Of a DNA stretch of 35,054 nucleotides, positions 31,979 through 35,054 are shown piece after piece. The notes under the pieces were generated by a model that was not told where the DNA came from, searched no databases, and saw only the letters and a program-made list of their open reading frames with translations. The DNA is from a virus. Made by a program: the position numbers and the translations under genes. Location: positions 1 through 35,054 of the IMG/VR virus record IMGVR_UViG_3300021197_000555, one strand, 5' to 3'. Within the stretch, counting starts at the first letter, position 1. Every line of letters begins with the position of its first letter.

Positions 31979-34010
31979 ACATCGGCAAACGACGAGTATT
32001 AGTCGGGGTATTGTGGCTTGATTCCACCTTGCCCATCATCTTTTCTTCGGGTGTAAATACTCTTGAGGGCTTGCCGTCATGGTGCCCATAAACGATTGGT
32101 TTATCGCTCCAACAAGCCCTGCAACCCTTTTGTCCCGTTAATGGATCTATGTTTGAATTGCACTGCGGTATGTTGCCTTTTTCGGTTTTCGGGCAAATGA
32201 CATACCCCGGAGCAACGGTGTCATAAGACGAGGGCACTATATTGGGGTGGGTGAGCAATTCCGAAATTAAATCTCCACCGGGCAAATCGTGATGTGTTTT
32301 CTTTCCGGGCATTGAAAGGCGAAGTCGGATATTGTCGGGGTTCCAATCCTCCCATCCTCTTGCGTCTAAAAAGTTCTTAATTGTCGGGTATTGTCTTGAA
32401 GCAAGCCAAAGGTCTTGTTTGTCATGATCGGGTTGTTGTTCCATAATGTCAGCAAGAAGCGATAATTCACCCTCCGTCAAATCACCACTGACTTTACCTC
32501 TCACCGGAGGTCGGCTTCTCCTTGTCATTTTGTATTGAGCCGACATTGGGGACAATGACTCTTTGTAAGCCGAAGCCAAGCGCATTGGGTCGTTCAACAG
32601 CATTCGTGTTCTGCCCCACATGTTGTTTTGAGCGTTGTTGAAAAGAAAATGATTTTTGCACGCATAGCAATTGCCGCACGCACTGTTTGGGTCTTCCGGT
32701 GTTGAATAAGGGCAAGCAAGTGGTGAAGTGTCAAGAATTGAAAGACCGGGCATGGCTTTTGCTCTCCCATACCCATAATGTGTTTTGAGGGCTTCGTCCA
32801 GCCTGTCAATTTCGGGGACACCTTCGTCCTCCATTATGTCGTCCCATTCAACGATTTCACGGCCTTTTAACGGCCAGTCCACCTTTCTCGCCTTTGCACC
32901 ACGACCTCCAATAGCCGCACGCATTTGGTCGGGATTGTTGGCAATCCAATTAGCGATTTCTTGAAAACCGCCACCGCCCGTTCTTTTTGTCCCACTTTCT
33001 TTCGCTGACGGAAAACCGCCACCGAGGTTGGTGTCCCAATCATACATTTCCTCCCAGTCGTCGGGATTGTTTGAAATTGCTTTGATAAGAACAGCCCCAA
33101 GTTCAGCCAGCCCTTCGGCTCGTTGAACATTCGTCCAATCAATGCCTTTAGGAAAATACATACCGTGAGGGGTCACGACACCAGTGTTTCCTGCGAATCG
33201 TGTTCCTTGAGTGATAGGTATAGGGTCAGCCATTTCGCCGACTGGCCCTGCTGGGAACATAACGAAGTCGCCTGTTCCTGTAATTTGGTGAGGGAGAGGG
33301 CGACCCATGTGTTCGGTTTGTGTTTTCGTTCTTCGTCCAAATAGGGGGTGAATAGGCAATTCTTTATGATCTTCGGGTTCCATCACAGCGGGGTCGTCCC
33401 GATAAACGATATTCCCTTGAGCATCGTATGTAAATGGGCGATATGTCACCAAATCCGCTTGTTGCCCTTCTTCATCAAGGACTCTTGCGTTTCCATTGTG
33501 ATCAAGTTCAACATCATAATTGCGAACATCTTCGGGCAAAGCATCACCCATGAGGTATTGTTGGGACTCCGATACTGGCAAAGAGCCACTGATAGGAGCG
33601 TGAAGCGTCCTGCCCGGTGCCCTCGGAGTTCCTTGTATTTCTCCCCTAAATGCTTTGTTTCCGTGCCAAGCGTCTTGTTGGGCTGTCCTGTCAATTGACA
33701 CCATTGGGTCAAGTAAAGGAACTTGGGTCGCCGCTTCAACACTGTGTTTTCCTTTTGATTTGCCGTCACTGCCGACCAATTTTCTTTGAATAGCCACCAT
33801 ACCCGGCCCTCTTCGTGCTGGGTCTTTTGGATCTGATGGGAACTGATCGAAGTGAAATGGGCGTAGTGCAGGAGGCAAACGCATATCACGACCGGGAACG
33901 GCTTGACTTATGTTGCGGAAAGTGGATATGGAGTCGTCCTTCGGGGTATTCCCAAGACCTATGTGTTTCTCACCAGCCCTCGTTCGTTTCCAGTCAAAAG
34001 GTGCCGCCAT
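31968..34010 (-). CDS. Gene-88-like Cys-rich protein
   Basis: 680 aa from the ATG at 34010, which overlaps the methyltransferase stop (TGATG) and has GGGGGGACACTG upstream. Residues 1-~400 are Pro/Asp/Arg-rich with short ordered patches. Two Cys clusters mark the C-terminal part. One is C433-PYSTPEDPNSA-C445-GN-C448-YA-C451-K, then NHFLFNN. The other is VIC606-PKTE ... C617 ... C630-RA-C633-W, then PIVYGHH. The CYA/CRACW pattern and final [VI]-x-Y-x-x-H are the features I associate with the Gene 88 (gp88) family first known from mycobacteriophages, whose function is unknown. Metal or Fe-S binding is likely. The long N-terminal extension is not normal for gp88 (~250 aa), so this may be a fusion. 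Confidence 0.65.
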   Translation of the reverse strand: MAAPFDWKRTRAGEKHIGLGNTPKDDSISTFRNISQAVPGRDMRLPPALRPFHFDQFPSDPKDPARRGPGMVAIQRKLVGSDGKSKGKHSVEAATQVPLLDPMVSIDRTAQQDAWHGNKAFRGEIQGTPRAPGRTLHAPISGSLPVSESQQYLMGDALPEDVRNYDVELDHNGNARVLDEEGQQADLVTYRPFTYDAQGNIVYRDDPAVMEPEDHKELPIHPLFGRRTKTQTEHMGRPLPHQITGTGDFVMFPAGPVGEMADPIPITQGTRFAGNTGVVTPHGMYFPKGIDWTNVQRAEGLAELGAVLIKAISNNPDDWEEMYDWDTNLGGGFPSAKESGTKRTGGGGFQEIANWIANNPDQMRAAIGGRGAKARKVDWPLKGREIVEWDDIMEDEGVPEIDRLDEALKTHYGYGRAKAMPGLSILDTSPLACPYSTPEDPNSACGNCYACKNHFLFNNAQNNMWGRTRMLLNDPMRLASAYKESLSPMSAQYKMTRRSRPPVRGKVSGDLTEGELSLLADIMEQQPDHDKQDLWLASRQYPTIKNFLDARGWEDWNPDNIRLRLSMPGKKTHHDLPGGDLISELLTHPNIVPSSYDTVAPGYVICPKTEKGNIPQCNSNIDPLTGQKGCRACWSDKPIVYGHHDGKPSRVFTPEEKMMGKVESSHNTPTNTRRLPMFRE

Positions 34011-35054
34011 CAGTGTCCCCCCTGCTTTAGCACAGCCCACCCTTGTTCAAAGGCATTTTGGGGTTCGGAGTTCTCAAAGTCTAATAATGCTGTCTGTGCT
34101 GAACTTTCTTTTGGGAGAAAATGACCGTAGCCGTGGTTCTCCAACAATTGGTTTATTGAATGTCCGTCAAAGCCTTCAACATTCGCAACGCCGACCATTT
34201 CGGGCACTGGGCCACGCTTTTCGGGGTTGCCCGAAGTATTGTCGGGTCTTTGAATAATAGTGGTGTCAAACCCTATGTCTTTGTAATTTTCAATGTTTTT
34301 TGCACTGTCAAATGCCAACACTGGCTGACCTTCTTGGATTCTTTCGTCCAATTGCGCCATCATTGGTCTTGGGTCAAACCCAACACCATAGGTGCCCGGT
34401 TGACCGTAATACGGAGGGTCATTCACTAATTGCCCATCAATGTCCCATTCAGCCAGTGCTTCGGCACCATCTCCTTGCCGAACATTGACATTTTGAAGTG
34501 GTTCCCTCCAATTCAACAGGTTTTCCACTGGGGGCAAAGAACGCATGGTGGTGACATCGGGAGCGTTGCTCGGCCAAACCATTCCTTCAAACGGGACTTT
34601 GTTGTGGCGTATTTGACCCACATGCCCTGCTCTTTTGTTGCGGTATAGGTTGAGAGCCATACCGATTCGTTGATCGTAAGTCAAAGGCACACCATCTCGT
34701 ATCAATGTGTCATAATACGCCAATGTGTCCTGCGGAATTGGATCCCCTCGTTTTCTTTCAGTGACATTCGGCCCCCGTATTCCAGTTCGCCAAAGGTCTT
34801 TCAGTCCTTGATCGTCTAATCCCTGTGTCATGCTCCAATCAATGTTTGTGCCTTGCGGGCTTTGATTTTTAACCGCTTCAATCAAAGCGGCTGTCGGAAT
34901 ATCCATTTCGTTGTAGTCACCTCCCATTTGAGGTAAAATGTTGAAGAACTCATTGGCTGGGCCACCATAAGGCACCTGTATGCGATTAGAACCTTGAGCG
35001 ATGTTCCTTTCGATCATGCGGTGATGCGGGGTATTCTTTGACCCTGTGTGCCGA
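34010..35054 (-). CDS. D12-class adenine DNA methyltransferase, 5' end off window, C-terminal tag
   Basis: The frame has an ATG at 35017 but stays open to the window edge. The extra upstream residues read RHTGSKNTPHHR, followed by MIERNIAQGSNRIQVPYGG. GSKNTPHH resembles motif X (GSKxxL) of Dam/D12 methyltransferases, so the true start is probably outside the window and the 335-aa version would lose part of the SAM site. Motif I-like is VPYGGPANEFFN then DYNEMDIPTAALIEAVKN. Motif IV is N199-DPPYY (numbering from the ATG). The protein would methylate adenine N6 in DNA, for protection against host restriction or for regulation. The C-terminus, NAFEQGWAVLKQGGH (residues 321-335), is outside the enzyme fold and matches the shared peptide. 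Confidence 0.75.
   Translation of the reverse strand, partial: RHTGSKNTPHHRMIERNIAQGSNRIQVPYGGPANEFFNILPQMGGDYNEMDIPTAALIEAVKNQSPQGTNIDWSMTQGLDDQGLKDLWRTGIRGPNVTERKRGDPIPQDTLAYYDTLIRDGVPLTYDQRIGMALNLYRNKRAGHVGQIRHNKVPFEGMVWPSNAPDVTTMRSLPPVENLLNWREPLQNVNVRQGDGAEALAEWDIDGQLVNDPPYYGQPGTYGVGFDPRPMMAQLDERIQEGQPVLAFDSAKNIENYKDIGFDTTIIQRPDNTSGNPEKRGPVPEMVGVANVEGFDGHSINQLLENHGYGHFLPKESSAQTALLDFENSEPQNAFEQGWAVLKQGGH

Noticed and set aside
1-35054. tRNA, rRNA, integrase, attachment sites or replication genes
   Set aside because: Scanned for and not seen; no clover-leaf-like segment, recombinase or polymerase motif was found. Weak structures cannot be excluded by eye.
1-35054. Ordinary bacterial phage origin
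   Set aside because: Possible because ribosome sites and capsid genes are shared by both domains, but TATA-type leaderless starts, the Arf-like GTPase and zinc-ribbon portal favour an archaeal virus. No -35/-10 promoter was noticed in the divergent gap.

Overview
The window reads as a 35 kb piece of a head-tailed (HK97-fold) virus genome, or provirus, that probably infects an archaeon. It holds a recognisable morphogenesis set: large terminase, portal, XkdF-type prohead protease, HK97-like major capsid protein, head-tail connector, tail-terminator candidate and tail-tube candidate. No rRNA, tRNA, CRISPR array, insertion sequence or integrase is visible. The archaeal assignment is inference. 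It rests on TTAAATA/AAATAAA-type TATA boxes placed about 25 nt before start codons, with likely leaderless starts at 31466 and 27696. It also rests on zinc-ribbon insertions in structural proteins, a membrane-anchored Arf/SRP-receptor-beta-like GTPase, and Shine-Dalgarno sites of the GGTGATT / GGAGATGAT type. A marine Euryarchaeota (Marine Group II / Poseidoniales) host would fit, but the sequence alone cannot prove it.

Layout. One 31 kb minus-strand gene train runs from a small ribbon-helix-helix regulator (31398) down to the left edge, with almost no intergenic space and many TGATG/TAATG/ATGA stop-start overlaps. Order along transcription: RHH regulator; two small membrane proteins; membrane-anchored small GTPase; a Cys/His protein; a Gln/Met-rich protein; a two-helix membrane protein; a tiny Cys3His zinc protein; a duplicated zinc/HTH protein; four small or mid-size proteins (25242-26993); four large disordered or low-complexity proteins (18409-25242); terminase; a 469-aa protein; portal; four small proteins; a 1176-aa protein with a DNA-ligase-like nucleotidyltransferase domain; protease-scaffold; major capsid; decoration-type and connector proteins; tail terminator; tail tube, cut by the left edge.

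To the right of a 67-bp divergent promoter region (31399-31465) lies the only plus-strand gene (31466-31978). It converges on a second minus-strand pair: a gene-88-like Cys-rich protein and a D12-class adenine DNA methyltransferase that runs off the right edge.

Most notable: (1) a short peptide of the form A-F-x-x-G-W-x-V-V-K recurs in otherwise unrelated proteins (methyltransferase C-terminus, 127-aa protein C-terminus, Cys-rich 152-aa protein, 556-aa protein, and a looser copy in the 722-aa protein) and may be a shared targeting or packaging tag; (2) a viral Arf-like GTPase with its own membrane anchor sits beside two small membrane proteins; (3) a ligase-like nucleotidyltransferase domain is embedded in a giant protein inside the capsid operon; (4) a shared CCGCTATC box next to two leaderless promoters is a candidate operator for the RHH protein. 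In the entries below, starts were moved to an internal ATG where a Shine-Dalgarno site and stop-start overlap supported it.
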